This document shows positions 43,352 to 54,007 of a stretch of DNA of 64,000 nucleotides, piece after piece; positions within the stretch are counted from its first letter, which is position 1; every line of letters begins with the position of its first letter. Position numbers and translations under genes: made by a program. Source of the DNA: Blastopirellula marina DSM 3645 (GTDB lineage Bacteria; Planctomycetota; Planctomycetia; Pirellulales; Pirellulaceae); NCBI RefSeq assembly GCF_000153105.1, contig NZ_CH672376.1:2765200-2829199 (forward strand), in the 5' to 3' direction. A model generated the notes under the pieces. It ran no database searches, was not told where the DNA came from, and saw nothing but the letters and a program-made list of their open reading frames with translations.

Positions 43352-44287
43352 ATGATGTTCGCACGCATGTTGACGCTATTGCTATTGGCCGTCGCCGCGC
43401 CTCTTTCCGCCGCCGAAAAAGAAAAGCACGTGCTTTTGCTTGGCATCGACGGTTGCCGGTTTGACGCGCTGCAAAAAGCCAAAACGCCCAATCTGGATCG
43501 TCTGATGGCCGAAGGAATCTATTCGCCGACCGCATTGATTCTGGGAGATCGTTATCGGAAGAACGACACGATCAGCGGACCAGGCTGGGGAAGCATCAAC
43601 ACCGGCGTTTGGGCCGACAAGCACAACGTGCAAGGGAACCAGTTCAAAGAGCCTCGCTTTGACAAGTTTCCCCACTTTTTTCATTATGTGAAGCTTGCCG
43701 ACCCCAAGGCGAGAACCGCCTCGATTATCAACTGGTCGCCGATCGCCAGGTACATCGTCTCGTCCGCTGACGTTTCGGTCGATACGACCAACAGCGAAAA
43801 GGCCTATGACAAAGCGGACGCAGATGCGGCGGCTGAAGCGATTCGACTGTTAGCAGCCGAGTCGCCGACAGCGTTGATGCTATACCTGGGGGAAGTGGAT
43901 GAAGCCGGGCACGCCCACGGATTTCACCCCAGCGTTCCTCCGTACATCGCCGCGATTGAAAATGTTGATTCGCTCATTGGTTCCGTGTTGGATGCGATCG
44001 AGAAACGAACCGACGAAGAGTGGCTGATCGTCGTCACCAGCGATCACGGCGGAGCGGGAACCGGGCACAGTAATGGGCATACGAACCCGGACATCCTGCA
44101 CAGCTTTTTGATCGTCAGCGGCGCAGGCGCCCAGCGCGGCAAGTTCGACGAACAGGTCTATATCGTCGACGCCGTGCCCACGTTGTTGACGTATTTGGGA
44201 ATCAAGATCGACGACGCTTGGCAACTGGATGGGCATGCGGTCGGACTGAAGTTGCAACAGGCCGATCAAGCGACCAGCGCGAAGTAA
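43352..44287 (+). CDS. Alkaline phosphatase superfamily protein (phosphodiesterase-like)
   Basis: About 311 residues from the ATG at 43352 (GGAA seven bases before); a longer frame starts at 43307. A signal peptide (MLTLLLLAVAAPLSAAEK) leads into VLLLGIDGCRFDALQKAKTPNLD, the start of the nucleotide pyrophosphatase/phosphodiesterase fold, with a nucleophile region around NDTISGPGWGSINTGVW. The other metal ligands appear in YLGEVDEAGHAHGF and VTSDHGGAGTGHS. It would hydrolyse phosphate mono- or diesters in the periplasm; the substrate is not predictable. Its last 22 bases overlap the 3' end of the convergent membrane protease gene. Confidence 0.9.
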   Translation: MMFARMLTLLLLAVAAPLSAAEKEKHVLLLGIDGCRFDALQKAKTPNLDRLMAEGIYSPTALILGDRYRKNDTISGPGWGSINTGVWADKHNVQGNQFKEPRFDKFPHFFHYVKLADPKARTASIINWSPIARYIVSSADVSVDTTNSEKAYDKADADAAAEAIRLLAAESPTALMLYLGEVDEAGHAHGFHPSVPPYIAAIENVDSLIGSVLDAIEKRTDEEWLIVVTSDHGGAGTGHSNGHTNPDILHSFLIVSGAGAQRGKFDEQVYIVDAVPTLLTYLGIKIDDAWQLDGHAVGLKLQQADQATSAK

Positions 44288-44835
44288 CAGAGCGTCTCGA
44301 CGAAGATGGTCGTCGCCAACCATCCTGCAGCGATCGCCGCTGCTTGCGGCGTTACTTCCTGGGCGCCGGCGCCAAACCCAAAATATCCGCCGCGACCGTT
44401 CCACAGCCAGACGCCCAGCGGCAGACAGATAACGCCAAACAGAGCGAGCATCCAGAGCGAACCGCCGAGTTGCAAGATCTCGGCGGCGTCTCCGACCGGC
44501 GTGAGTATCGCGGCGCCAAGATAGGCGCCGTTGGCGATCAGGCAAAATCCTGCAAAGAACGCAGCAAGCGGTTCATGACTGCTGCGAAGTAGACGCATCG
44601 CCAGCCAAATCGTAACCGGCAGGGCTGCGCCCACGATTGGACCGGCCCAAACAATCGACAGCTCGTATTGATCCGCAACGTAGTCGGTTCGTGAGATGTC
44701 CCACGGCACGAGATACGCCAGCCGTACTCTGCCGCCGGAGAGCCAAGCGGCCAGCACATGGCCGAACTCGTGAACTGCTTGCATCCAGAGCCAGCAGTTG
44801 GCCAATATCGCGAAGCAATAAATACTTCGCGTCAT
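44266..44835 (-). CDS. M50-like membrane metalloprotease
   Basis: 189 residues, mostly hydrophobic with about five membrane helices. Near the N-terminus, [15 protein letters not shown] carries the zinc-binding HExxH motif of intramembrane proteases. The second M50 motif (NPxxD) is not present as such; a helix with [10 protein letters not shown] around residue 110 may replace it. Such small M50 relatives are often of unknown activity. The start ATG overlaps the upstream sulfatase stop as ATGA, so the two are translated together. The 3' end overlaps the convergent phosphodiesterase gene by 22 bases. Confidence 0.8.
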   Translation of the reverse strand: MTRSIYCFAILANCWLWMQAVHEFGHVLAAWLSGGRVRLAYLVPWDISRTDYVADQYELSIVWAGPIVGAALPVTIWLAMRLLRSSHEPLAAFFAGFCLIANGAYLGAAILTPVGDAAEILQLGGSLWMLALFGVICLPLGVWLWNGRGGYFGFGAGAQEVTPQAAAIAAGWLATTIFVETLCYFALVA

Positions 44836-46316
44836 TTCACGCGGCCCACCGGGCGAAGTCCGGCGCCTTTGGTTTTGGTCAGGCCATCGCCGAGATCGGC
44901 TCGCGCCTCGTCTCCTAATTTTTGCAGTCGTGCGACGACTTCGGGATGCGACTCTTTCACGTCGGTCGTTTCGCCGATATCGCTATCCAAGTCAAACAGT
45001 TCCAGGCCAATCCGCGCTTGCTCATAGTTGGTGGGCAATCCATCTGTGCCGCCGGGGCGACCATTCAACGTGCGATAGCCGTGCGGGAAATGCAACTTCC
45101 ACTTGCCGCTGCGGATGGCCTGCAATTGATTGCCGTAGTAGAAAAGATACGCTTCGTGCGGGCTCTTGGCGTTTGGCTGACCGGTGACAATGGGCCAGAT
45201 ATTCTTGCCGTCAATCTTGTGGTCGGGCAACTTGGCGCCAATCAAATCGGCGACGGTCGGCAAGATATCGATCGTCATCATCGGCGTCGAACAGGTCTTA
45301 CCAGCCGGAATGGTCCCCGGCTGCCAGAAGATCGTGGGCTCGCGGCAACCGCCGTCAAACATGGTCCCCTTCCCTTCTCGCAGCGGACCGGCCGAGCCAG
45401 CATGGTCTCCGTACGAGAGCCAGGGGCCGTTGTCGGCGGTGAAAATAACCAGGGTGTTTTCGTCCAGCATGTTCCGTCGCAGCGCCTCGATGATCTGACC
45501 AACGGACCAGTCGACTTCCATCACCACATCGCCAAACAGTCCGGCGCCTGACTTGCCGGCGAATTTGTCGGAGACGTAAAGCGGCACGTGAACCATCGAG
45601 TGGGGAACGTACAAGAAGAACGGCTGGGCGTGATTGTCATCGATAAACTTGACCGCTTTCTCGGTGTAGAGCGTCGTCAGGTTGCGCTGATCCTCTGGCG
45701 TCACTTCGGTGTCGATGATTTCATTCTTTTCGTACAACGGCAGATCAGGATAACGTTTTTGCTGTTGATCCTTCGTCAGGTGGCGAAGTTCGGGATGATA
45801 GGGCCACATGTCGTTGGAATACGGCAGACCGACGTAGTCATCAAAACCATGTTGCAGCGGCAGGAATTCTTCGTGATGTCCCAAATGCCATTTGCCGTAG
45901 CAAGCGGTCGCGTATCCCTTTTGCTTGCAGATCTCGGCCAGCGTCGTCTCTTCAGCACTGATGCCAATTTTGGACTGCGGACCAAGGGCCCCTAAGATGC
46001 CGATCCGATTGTTGTAACATCCCGTCAGCAAGCCCGCTCGCGAAGCGGAGCAAACTGCCTGGGTGACGTAGAAATCGGTGCAAATCGTCCCTTCCTGCGC
46101 CAATTGATCCAGATGCGGCGTCGGATAGTCTTTCGCCCCAAACGGCCCGATGTCGGCGTAGCCCATGTCGTCAATAAAGATGACGACGATGTTGGGAGTT
46201 GCGTTTTTCTCTGCGGCGACGGTTACCGTCGCAAAGCCGAGCGATAACGTGAGCGAAGCCAGCGTCATTGCAGAGGTGAGTCGAGATCGCAGGCGACGAC
46301 GAGGGGCGAAGTTCAT
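44832..46316 (-). CDS. Secreted sulfatase (formylglycine type, CSASR)
   Basis: 494 residues with an N-terminal Arg-rich signal peptide. The metal site starts with [16 protein letters not shown] and the active-site motif is [19 protein letters not shown] with Cys89; the third position is Ala in place of the usual Pro (CSASR), a variant seen in many planctomycete sulfatases. KWHLGHH and [12 protein letters not shown] give further active-site residues. It is an arylsulfatase A-like enzyme acting outside the cytoplasm. It shares an ATGA overlap with the M50-like gene that follows, and the FGGY kinase gene ends 133 bases upstream, so it may be the distal part of the same sugar locus. Confidence 0.93.
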   Translation of the reverse strand: MNFAPRRRLRSRLTSAMTLASLTLSLGFATVTVAAEKNATPNIVVIFIDDMGYADIGPFGAKDYPTPHLDQLAQEGTICTDFYVTQAVCSASRAGLLTGCYNNRIGILGALGPQSKIGISAEETTLAEICKQKGYATACYGKWHLGHHEEFLPLQHGFDDYVGLPYSNDMWPYHPELRHLTKDQQQKRYPDLPLYEKNEIIDTEVTPEDQRNLTTLYTEKAVKFIDDNHAQPFFLYVPHSMVHVPLYVSDKFAGKSGAGLFGDVVMEVDWSVGQIIEALRRNMLDENTLVIFTADNGPWLSYGDHAGSAGPLREGKGTMFDGGCREPTIFWQPGTIPAGKTCSTPMMTIDILPTVADLIGAKLPDHKIDGKNIWPIVTGQPNAKSPHEAYLFYYGNQLQAIRSGKWKLHFPHGYRTLNGRPGGTDGLPTNYEQARIGLELFDLDSDIGETTDVKESHPEVVARLQKLGDEARADLGDGLTKTKGAGLRPVGRVK

Positions 46317-46449
46317 GAAGGGGTCCTCAAGGGCAGGAGGCGGCCTCGAAACGAGGCGAAGCAGGAGAATCCCTCAGTATCTCTGCACGCCGCCGACGGG
46401 TCAATGTTCGTGCGGCGTCTGCGTCGCTGGGAATTGCAGAAATAGCGAC

Positions 46450-48126
46450 CTAGGGGGTCGCGGTTCCTTGCATCAACTGCCGGTAGGCGAGTTGATCGGC
46501 GTGTAACCGCCGAAATACTTCGTACTTGGCCCGATGATATTCGGCTGTAGCGCCGGACGTTGGCGGTAAGATCTGACTGGCGCCGCTCATCGCGGCCATG
46601 GCCGACAGCAGGTTAGAATGTGCGCCAGACGCGACGGCGCCCAGCATGGCGCTTCCTAGTAAGACCGATTCGGCTTCGCGCGGCAGGACAATTCGGCACT
46701 GCGTAATATCGGCATGTTCCCGCAAGAAGATCGGATTTTTGACGCCTCCTCCGCAGGCAAAGATTGTATCGATGCGGTATCCCTCGCGGTTCATCACTTC
46801 AATGATGTGCCGGGTCCCATAGGCGATCGCCTGAATGACGGCCAGATACAACCGGGCCAAATCATCCAGCGAGGCCGACATCGATAGGCCCGAGATCATG
46901 CCGCGCAGCGTGGGATCGGCCCACGGAGATCGGTTGCCATGAAAGTAAGGAGAGACGTGCAGTTGGCGCGTCAGAGAAGCGGGAACCTGGCGGTCCTTGG
47001 CGAGCGCCGCCAAGCGATCATTGAGCACCTCATAGACGGACTTGCCGTCTGCCGTCGCTAACTGCTGCAGCTGGCCTGTGGCGGCGTGGTTTTCGATGAC
47101 GAAATCGATCAGCGCCCCGGTCGCGGATTGGCCTCCTTCGGTCAGCCACATTTGCGGAACCATCGCTGAATAGTAAGGTCCCCAAATCCCGTCGATGTAG
47201 CGCGGTTGAGCAGAGACGGCCATGTGGCAGCTTGACGTCCCCCCGATCAACGCGATTCGTCGGTCGAGATCGATCGCGTTCGCCCCCTCCTCCTCAAGAC
47301 GCGCACCGATCATGCCGATGCCGCCGGCGTGGGCGTCAATAATCGAAACCCCGACCGCGGTCCCCTGCGGTACGCCCAGTTCTGCAGATGCTTGTGCGGT
47401 GACTCCTTGCCCGATTGATTCTCCCATTGCACGAATGCGCCGACCGATCCGCTGGAAGTCTTCGTCCGCCAAATCCTCTAAGCCGATCGCGCGAAAGTAC
47501 TCCGCATCCCAGCGACCGGGTTGATCGGCGTTTTCGTCAGCTGCGTGTCCCAGATAGGTCCATTTGCAAACGGTGCTGCAGAGGGAACGCGTTTCATCCC
47601 CCGTTGCGCGATACGTCAGGAAGTCCGGCAGATCGAAGAACTTTTGGGCGCGTCGCCAGGTGTCTGGCAGATTTTCTTTCAACCACAGCAGTTTGGGCGT
47701 TTCCATCTCTGGCGAGATCACGTTGCCCACATATTTGAGCACGTCATAGTCGCCGGTGTTAATGCGATTGGCTTGACTCGCCGCGCGGTGATCCATCCAG
47801 ACGATGACGTTTTGCTCGTCGTCCCCATCCAAGCTCACGGTCACGGGGCGCCCTTCCGCGTCGGTTGCCACCAGCGAGCAGGTCGCGTCGAAGCCGATAC
47901 CGCGGATCTTGGCGCAATCGATCTCGGCTTCGGCAATCGCATGCTGCACGCACTGGCAAACGGCCTGCCAGATGTTGTTTGAAGACTGTTGGACGAAATC
48001 GGCCTGGGGGCGATAGGTCTCGATGGCCTGCGTGGCCAAACCAAGCCGAGTTCCGAGGCCGTCAAATACTCCGGCCCGCGCACTGCCGGTTCCAACGTCA
48101 ACGCCGATGAAATAGTGTTTGTTCAT
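46450..48126 (-). CDS. FGGY-family carbohydrate kinase (ribulokinase-like)
   Basis: 558 residues from the ATG at 48126, four bases after the stop of the isomerase-like gene; an in-frame start at 48174 would overlap it. The first ATP loop reads [30 protein letters not shown] fits pentulose kinases, and IVWMDHRA is the FGGY catalytic Asp region. [11 protein letters not shown] and [19 protein letters not shown] are the second half signatures. The long insertions and GFDATCS wording point to the ribulokinase/ribitol kinase branch. It would phosphorylate a ketose made by the neighbouring isomerase-like protein. Confidence 0.92.
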   Translation of the reverse strand: MNKHYFIGVDVGTGSARAGVFDGLGTRLGLATQAIETYRPQADFVQQSSNNIWQAVCQCVQHAIAEAEIDCAKIRGIGFDATCSLVATDAEGRPVTVSLDGDDEQNVIVWMDHRAASQANRINTGDYDVLKYVGNVISPEMETPKLLWLKENLPDTWRRAQKFFDLPDFLTYRATGDETRSLCSTVCKWTYLGHAADENADQPGRWDAEYFRAIGLEDLADEDFQRIGRRIRAMGESIGQGVTAQASAELGVPQGTAVGVSIIDAHAGGIGMIGARLEEEGANAIDLDRRIALIGGTSSCHMAVSAQPRYIDGIWGPYYSAMVPQMWLTEGGQSATGALIDFVIENHAATGQLQQLATADGKSVYEVLNDRLAALAKDRQVPASLTRQLHVSPYFHGNRSPWADPTLRGMISGLSMSASLDDLARLYLAVIQAIAYGTRHIIEVMNREGYRIDTIFACGGGVKNPIFLREHADITQCRIVLPREAESVLLGSAMLGAVASGAHSNLLSAMAAMSGASQILPPTSGATAEYHRAKYEVFRRLHADQLAYRQLMQGTATP

Positions 48127-48130
48127 CAAC

Positions 48131-49765
48131 TCACGATGCTCCGTTCCAGCGGACGCCCTCTTTGTTGGTCCCACATAAATGGACGTTCAGCCCTAACGCA
48201 GCGGCCATTGCGGCTCGCGCCCAAAGGGCTCGATCGGCGGACGCCGCATCGTTGGCGTAGACGACCTGGACGTGATTCGCTTGATGCTTGGCCATCATCT
48301 GATCGCGCGTCACTCCATACGTCACGCCGTGCATGATCGGCCAGACCGGAGTGGTCGCGTCCAAGCGGCGTTGCGTTTCCGCTTCTGGCAAAGCAATCGA
48401 CGCACCGCGACCGATGTCGATGTGCAGAGCGTCGTCGGCAATGTAAATTCGTGACCAGACAATCTCGCCGGGTCGCGAAACGCCAGACAGCGTCGAGCCC
48501 CCATTCGGGAAATACATCGATGGCTGGCGATAACCATGGCACTGGTTCCAGCCTCCGAGATGCTCGGCCGGCGCCGATCCCGAAATCTCGAAGACCCACA
48601 CGTATTGGTCCGTCGTTCCCGACTGGTCTTCGCATCCCCAACGCAGATCATGGAGCGTTGTCTCGACCGGTTCTCCGAGCGCCCGATGCAGCCGTTGGAT
48701 CATCAACGCGTCGAGCCCCGCACATTCGTCGACTTCGTTGAAATGTGGAATGCTTCGCCCGGCGAAGAGTTCCCGCTGACCAGATGCGTCCAACACCGGC
48801 GGCCGCGACGTGCTGTTGAGCGTCCCTTCGACCAGGTCGCTGGCCGGCGTCATGTCTTTCAGTCCCTGTTGGTACTGAATGCCGATCGTTTCGCAGCCGA
48901 AATGATCGGCCATTCGGACCGCAGCCACATACATGCGACATTGCTGCAACACCTGACGTTGCGTTAGTTCTTCGGCATCGATCTCGCCAAAATGAAAATG
49001 CATGCCGTTAGCTTGATACCAGGCCAGCACTTGCTCTGCTTCGGCGTCGCTAACTTCGCCAATCGCGGCCACGAGCGCCGACTGGCTTAGTCGTTCTTTG
49101 AAAACGCCGACAGGGTGCAGCAAGTGATCCGGAATGATCGCGTTGAACATTCCCATGCAGCCTTCGTCGAAGACGCCCATGATCGCTTTATCGCGGCGTA
49201 ACTCGCTCGCCAATTTTTCGCCCACAGCAGCCTCTGCGCTGGGGATCCGCTGGGGATCGAGCTTCGCGACATGCTCGAGCGGGTGCTCACAGACGCCGGT
49301 TGCTAGCCATTGTTGCAAGCGGCTGGTGAAATATTCGTCAGTGAAATCGGTGCTCCAGAGCGTCGAATAGGTGACGCCGGCTTTCGTTAGTGAACCATTC
49401 AAGTTGAGCATGCCGACCAGACCGGGCCATTGTCCAGACCAATTAGCGACGGTCAAAATAGGGCCGCGATGACTGATCAAGCCGGCGAGCACATGGTGCG
49501 AATATTGCCAGACCGCCTCGGCGACGATCAGCGGCGCGGTGGGATCGATCTCGCGAAAGACTTCGATGCCGCGCTTTTGGCTATCGAGAAAGCCATGCCC
49601 AGCAGCGGTGACGCCGTGGGCGCGTTGCAAACGATAGCCGAGCTGCTCGAGGGCGAGCTGTAATTTGCTTTCCAGCGCTTGTTGGGCCGGCCAGCAGACT
49701 TGATTGGCCGACAAGCGAGAATCGCCGCTGGCGACAAGTTGAACCGAGGGTTGATCTGGGGGCAT
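48131..49765 (-). CDS. L-fucose/L-arabinose isomerase-like protein
   Basis: 544 residues from the ATG at 49765 (AAGG about 10 bases upstream); a TTG three codons earlier is possible. The overall pattern follows the fucose/arabinose isomerase fold: an N-terminal Rossmann-like part with [18 protein letters not shown] and [18 protein letters not shown], then [15 protein letters not shown], the probable Glu-bearing metal segment, and [11 protein letters not shown]. Isomerases of this type convert an aldose to a ketose using Mn2+. It lies between the aldolase-like gene and the FGGY kinase, a natural order for an isomerase-kinase pathway. The sugar is not certain; L-fucose or a related deoxy-sugar would fit. 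Confidence 0.8.
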   Translation of the reverse strand: MPPDQPSVQLVASGDSRLSANQVCWPAQQALESKLQLALEQLGYRLQRAHGVTAAGHGFLDSQKRGIEVFREIDPTAPLIVAEAVWQYSHHVLAGLISHRGPILTVANWSGQWPGLVGMLNLNGSLTKAGVTYSTLWSTDFTDEYFTSRLQQWLATGVCEHPLEHVAKLDPQRIPSAEAAVGEKLASELRRDKAIMGVFDEGCMGMFNAIIPDHLLHPVGVFKERLSQSALVAAIGEVSDAEAEQVLAWYQANGMHFHFGEIDAEELTQRQVLQQCRMYVAAVRMADHFGCETIGIQYQQGLKDMTPASDLVEGTLNSTSRPPVLDASGQRELFAGRSIPHFNEVDECAGLDALMIQRLHRALGEPVETTLHDLRWGCEDQSGTTDQYVWVFEISGSAPAEHLGGWNQCHGYRQPSMYFPNGGSTLSGVSRPGEIVWSRIYIADDALHIDIGRGASIALPEAETQRRLDATTPVWPIMHGVTYGVTRDQMMAKHQANHVQVVYANDAASADRALWARAAMAAALGLNVHLCGTNKEGVRWNGAS

Positions 49766-49770
49766 GCGTT

Positions 49771-50682
49771 TCAACCTTGAACGACGGGGATATCTAATTC
49801 CTGCAAAATCTGCGCGAGCTGCTCACGCTCGGGCGGGTGAAAGCTATGAAAGGGCTCCGCCATAAAATCATCGCAGATATTTAGCAGCGATAAACAGCAC
49901 TTGGTGGCCTTGATGTACTTGGACGCATATTTGCCGACATCGTAGATCCGTTGGAAGTCGACGATCCGACGATGCAACTCGGCCAGTTTCACTTCGTCCT
50001 GAGTAATGATCGAATCGTAACATTCCACAAATAGACGCGGCAAAATGTTGGCGCCTCCGTTGACGCCGCCATCTCCGCCCAAACGCATCGCGGCCGGAAG
50101 CATCGCTTCGGGGCCGATCAAGATCGACCAATCTGGGCGTTGTTCTTTCAAGCGAGTCGCTTTGGCGAAATAGTCGAGATCGCCGCTGCTATCTTTTAGC
50201 CCGACGATCCCATCCAGGTCGGTCAGCTTTTGGAGCGTTTCGATCTCGAACCAAACTTTGGTCAGCGCCGGCATGTTGTAGAGCATCAACGGCAACGGCA
50301 ATTCGGAGACGATGTTTCGGACGTAGGTCCGCAGTTCGGTCTGACCTGCTGGAAAGTAATACGGCGTCGACAGAACGACGGCCGCAGCGCCGGCATCCGC
50401 CGCATATTGCGCCAATGCGATCGACTCGACAAACGCCGTGTCGGTGACCCCGACCAAGACCGGTACGCGGTTATCGGTCTGCCGACAAACGGCGGCGATC
50501 ACTTCCCGTCGCAATCGATAGCTTAGGCTGGGCGCTTCGCCGGTGCTGCCGAGAATAAAGAGGCCGTGTACGCCCCCTTCCAGGACGTGTTCGATCAAAC
50601 GCTCCAGCCCTTCATGATCGAGTTGATCACGCCCCAAAAGCGGAGTAACAAGCGGCGGAACGATTCCATGAAATGTCGACAT
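49771..50682 (-). CDS. DapA/NanA superfamily aldolase or dehydratase
   Basis: 303 residues with a class I aldolase TIM barrel. The pyruvate-binding motif GSTGE is at 45-49, Tyr135 in LYNMP is the proton-transfer residue, and Lys163 in GLKDSSGD forms the Schiff base. This fold includes dihydrodipicolinate synthase, N-acetylneuraminate lyase and 2-keto-3-deoxy-sugar-acid aldolases. The sugar operon setting (symporter, isomerase-like protein, kinase) favours a catabolic aldolase or lyase over lysine synthesis. It starts 45 bases after the symporter stop. Confidence 0.9.
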   Translation of the reverse strand: MSTFHGIVPPLVTPLLGRDQLDHEGLERLIEHVLEGGVHGLFILGSTGEAPSLSYRLRREVIAAVCRQTDNRVPVLVGVTDTAFVESIALAQYAADAGAAAVVLSTPYYFPAGQTELRTYVRNIVSELPLPLMLYNMPALTKVWFEIETLQKLTDLDGIVGLKDSSGDLDYFAKATRLKEQRPDWSILIGPEAMLPAAMRLGGDGGVNGGANILPRLFVECYDSIITQDEVKLAELHRRIVDFQRIYDVGKYASKYIKATKCCLSLLNICDDFMAEPFHSFHPPEREQLAQILQELDIPVVQG

Positions 50683-50727
50683 AGGGTGACTCGTGCAGGT
50701 CTCTTGGATTGTGAATTACAGCAGCGG

Positions 50728-52287
50728 TTAAGCTTCTTCTGGCGTCTGGGAGTCGCTGGGATCGCGCGGGTTCGCTTCCGCAGACTTGTCGGCAGATTGG
50801 TTGAACAATTGCGTCAACGCAAATCCGACGAGCAAAATAGTGAGCGTGCCAAATACGATGACCAGGAATTGATCAAACGGGCTTTGGGAGTCCGCCCAAG
50901 CCGCGGGCCAAATCGAAGTACGAGATAAAGTCATCCATAAGATTACCAAGACGCCGGCGATCACGGCGAGAATCGCGGAGGGGTTGCGAGCACGCCGCGA
51001 GAGAAAACCGAGCAAAAAGAGCCCCAGCATGCCACCGCTAAAGATTCCCGCCAATTTCCACCACGCGTCGAGAATGCTTTGCACTTCGATCATGGCCAAC
51101 GCGGTGCCTGTGCCCAGACAGCCCCAGAGCATCGTGCTGACGTAAAGGACGATCATCGATTCTTTGGGGCTAGCCTGCGGACGATAGAAGCGTTGATAAA
51201 AGTCGGCCAACGTCAACGTCGCGGCGCCGTTTAGACTGGTAGAGAGCGTACTCATGGCGGCCGCAAAAATGGCGGCGACCAACAAACCAGAGACGCCGAC
51301 AGGCAGTCCGGCGACGATGAAGTACGGAAACACGCCGTCCCCGGTCCCCTTGGCGATGTCTTCCTGCAGCGCCGGCGGCAACAGTTCGGGCCGTGCATCG
51401 TAGTAAGCGAACAGCGCTGTTCCGATCCACAAAAAAAGGATCGAAATCGGCACGTAAACCATCGCGCCTAACCAGACCGATCGACGCGCGTCGGCGTCCG
51501 ACTTAGCGGCGATGTATCGTTGGATATAGCTTTGATCGATGCCGAAGTTTTGCAGGTTAATGAACAGGCCGTAAACCAGCACCACCCAGAACGTCGGCTC
51601 CGAAAGCATCAGCTCGAGACTGCCGAGACTAAATTTGTTGTGCGACGACGCGATCTCAAACAGCTGAGAGGGACCTTCCGGCATATTCAACGGAATGAGG
51701 ATGGCGCAGACGATCGCTCCGGCGGCCAGCACCAAACTCTGCAGCGCATCGGTCCAGATCACCCCTTCGATACCGCCCAGTAACGTATAGAAAGTGGTTA
51801 GTCCGCCGGTGACAAGAATCAGCGTGGGGATATCCCAGCCCAGCAACTGGTGAAGCGGCAGCGCCAACAGGTACATCACCGAGCCCATCCGCGCAATCTG
51901 CGTCAACAAGTAACAGACGGCCGCATAGGTACGCGCCCAAACGCCAAACCGCTTTTCTAGATGCTCGTAAGCGGATACCGAGTTCCCTTGGCGATAGTAC
52001 GGGACGAACCAGCGCGTCGCGACCCAGGCAGCCAGGGGAAGGGATATACTGAACGCGATCGCATTCCAGTTGCTAGAAAACGCTTTGCCGGGCAACGCGA
52101 TAAAGCTGATGCTGCTGACGTAGGTGCCAAAGATTGAAAGCCCGATAACCCAGCCCGGCATCGAGCGACTTGCCGCCATGTAGCCTTCGGGATTGCTGCT
52201 CTTGCCATAAAACCAAGCGCCCAAACCGACGACGCCCACCAAATAAATGACGAGCACAACGACGTCGACCGGGGAAAATTGGTGCAC
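50728..52287 (-). CDS. Sodium:solute symporter (SSS family)
   Basis: 519 residues from a GTG at 52287, chosen because AGGAG lies six bases upstream; an ATG 25 codons earlier gives an extension without membrane character. About 13 membrane helices; [18 protein letters not shown] and the [13 protein letters not shown] segment are the family signatures, and the C-terminal tail is polar. It imports a sugar or sugar acid (sialate- or glucose-type substrates in this family) with sodium. It is the first gene of the leftward catabolic operon. A 21-bp motif, also found upstream of the FG-GAP gene, lies 46 bases before its start. Confidence 0.92.
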   Translation of the reverse strand: MHQFSPVDVVVLVIYLVGVVGLGAWFYGKSSNPEGYMAASRSMPGWVIGLSIFGTYVSSISFIALPGKAFSSNWNAIAFSISLPLAAWVATRWFVPYYRQGNSVSAYEHLEKRFGVWARTYAAVCYLLTQIARMGSVMYLLALPLHQLLGWDIPTLILVTGGLTTFYTLLGGIEGVIWTDALQSLVLAAGAIVCAILIPLNMPEGPSQLFEIASSHNKFSLGSLELMLSEPTFWVVLVYGLFINLQNFGIDQSYIQRYIAAKSDADARRSVWLGAMVYVPISILFLWIGTALFAYYDARPELLPPALQEDIAKGTGDGVFPYFIVAGLPVGVSGLLVAAIFAAAMSTLSTSLNGAATLTLADFYQRFYRPQASPKESMIVLYVSTMLWGCLGTGTALAMIEVQSILDAWWKLAGIFSGGMLGLFLLGFLSRRARNPSAILAVIAGVLVILWMTLSRTSIWPAAWADSQSPFDQFLVIVFGTLTILLVGFALTQLFNQSADKSAEANPRDPSDSQTPEEA

Positions 52288-52861
52288 AGAGATCTCCTCG
52301 CCTGGTATCGACACCGCGCCGTCTGACACGGTGTATCCCGCTGGTATCCCAGCAGTATGCACGGCGAAATGGGGCGATGCAACCCCTTAAATCTAATGTT
52401 TGGCGACTCGCACGCCGATCACCGTTTTTCCTTCGCCGTTCAGCCGATCTGGCGTTTGCAGTCGAGGTCGTAACAGATCCCCCGGTTCAAAAAACAACAC
52501 GGCGGACGGTCGATGCGGAAGCCCGGCGAGAACGACGAAAATGTTGCTGCAGCATTGATGTTAGGAAGAATCGCATCCGGATCAACAAGGTTCGCTGCTC
52601 TGGCATTTCGCGGGGGAATAGACTAGGGTTCAGTTGGTGACACGGCGAAGATAGCCAAGCGGAAGTTAGGCGACCGGTTTGCTGGTCGGGACTTCTTTTT
52701 CGCTTCCGCTTGGGCTCGATTCGCGCCGATTAGCGATGCTTTTCCTTGGCAGGCGGCAATCGTACCGAGTAACCTACATTTCCATCGGCCATGGTCAGGG
52801 ACGCACGACCACCCAATCGCCGCTTCATTCGGCTCCAGCGTCTGCAAGTGCATAGAAAGTC
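52288..52861. other. Divergent intergenic region, symporter operon and gntR
   Basis: No gene is supported between the symporter start and the gntR start. It contains the probable operator at 52333-52353 and an inverted repeat ACACCG/CGGTGT (52311-52316 and 52329-52334). The remaining 480 bases to gntR show no further copy of the motif and no hairpin with a T tract. Confidence 0.55.
52333..52353 (-). promoter_or_regulatory. Probable GntR-type operator, copy 1
   Basis: On the minus strand it reads TGGGATACCAGCGGGAT in the core, with GGGAT repeated 11 bp apart. 17 of 21 positions match the sequence at 53824-53844. It starts 46 bases upstream of the symporter start codon. The nearest regulator is the GntR/FCD protein at 52862. 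That it binds here is inference. Confidence 0.6.
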
Positions 52862-53641
52862 ATGGAAAAGATTCCCCGGCGACGTCAGGCCTATCTCTAT
52901 ATTCAGCAGCGGATTCTCTCGGGAGATTTGCCGGCCGGCAGCCAGATCTCGGAACTTACGTTGGCCAAAGAGATCGGCATGAGCCGCATGCCGATTCGCG
53001 AAGCGATTCGGCAGTTGGAAGTTGAAGGACTCGTCCGCCAAGTTCCTCGGTTCGGCACGATTGTCCATTCCCTTGATCGAGCCGAAATGGCGGAACTGTA
53101 CGAAGTGCGCGAAGCTCTCGAGAGTCACACCGCCGAGTCAGTCGCAGGCCGCTTGTCGGCCGAAGATACGCAAATGCTTTCGCTCCTCTGTAAGCGACTG
53201 CTGCAAGTGGCCCGCGAACTGCGTGAGAGCGACGAGAAGACCTTTAGCCCCGAACTGCTGCAAAGTTTTTTGGCCGCCGATATGGGGTTTCACATGGTGA
53301 TATTGCGGGCAGGCGGTAATCGCCGGATGATGAAAATCGTCTCCGATCTACGCGTGTTGTCGCGCATTTTTGCGGCGAAACGAGAACCCCACAACCTGAA
53401 TATCGTCGTTAATGTCTATCGATTCCATCGACGCATATTACGCGCGTTGAAGACGGCCAACGGCAAAATGGCCCGCTACTGGATGCAAGAGCACATCCGC
53501 GCCAGTCGTCGTCTGGCCCTCGAATCGTTTGATCGCCGACAAGCGCTGGGCGAAGCGAAAAATGCGATGCCGCTGGCGCTGCCGCAAGATTTGCTGGAAG
53601 AGCTTAATCAGATCGAAGCGCGCGAAGCGAATAAGACTTAA
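52862..53641 (+). CDS. GntR family regulator, FCD (FadR) type
   Basis: 259 residues. Residues 8-75 are the GntR winged helix ([20 protein letters not shown]) and residues 80-225 the helical FCD ligand-binding domain, with metal-type residues around [22 protein letters not shown] and the C-terminal [17 protein letters not shown] regulators bind small acids or sugar acids, often with a metal. It lies between the symporter operon and the FG-GAP gene, and the same motif is found upstream of both, so it is the likely repressor or activator of this locus. A C-terminal extension of about 25 residues is charged. Confidence 0.92.
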   Translation: MEKIPRRRQAYLYIQQRILSGDLPAGSQISELTLAKEIGMSRMPIREAIRQLEVEGLVRQVPRFGTIVHSLDRAEMAELYEVREALESHTAESVAGRLSAEDTQMLSLLCKRLLQVARELRESDEKTFSPELLQSFLAADMGFHMVILRAGGNRRMMKIVSDLRVLSRIFAAKREPHNLNIVVNVYRFHRRILRALKTANGKMARYWMQEHIRASRRLALESFDRRQALGEAKNAMPLALPQDLLEELNQIEAREANKT

Positions 53642-54007
53642 GCCTGCTGTTGCGGTTGACGGTTCAAGCCGATCTGGCGAAGCGAGCCGGAGTCGAAATT
53701 TGCAATTTCGCGCTTACCGCGCGAATCTTGGCGGTACTTTCTTTCGCGTCATTGCTTCCCCCATCGCCTCCTTCTGATTACTGTCAGAAAAAACTACTTG
53801 ATTTCACGATTTGCATGACCTATCTTGGGATCCCAGCGGGATGCAATGCGTTTTCGCGGTGTTTTTCGTTCGATTTGTTACGACTGCGGTCGCGTTTCGT
53901 AAGCATCGCCGTCTTACGCTCGTTCCTCGAATCACCACGTACGAACTTCTCGCTTTCCTACTCGTTCCCCCCAACGCTTTCTAGCTCTGTCGGAGTTTCG
54001 ACTGACG
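53642..54007. other. Intergenic region before the FG-GAP gene
   Basis: No gene is supported; an open frame across it is without protein character. The one clear element is the second copy of the operator-like motif at 53824-53844. The rest is rich in T and C tracts. Confidence 0.5.
53824..53844 (+). promoter_or_regulatory. Probable GntR-type operator, copy 2
   Basis: The core reads TTGGGATCCCAGCGGGATGC, containing the 10-bp palindrome TGGGATCCCA and the 11-bp spaced GGGAT repeat. It matches the minus-strand motif at 52333-52353 at 17 of 21 positions and lies 163 bases before the FG-GAP start codon. Confidence 0.6.

Noticed and set aside
43352-44835. Error in one of the two overlapping convergent genes
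   Set aside because: Both frames keep clear family motifs, and a 22-base 3' overlap of convergent genes is common enough to accept.
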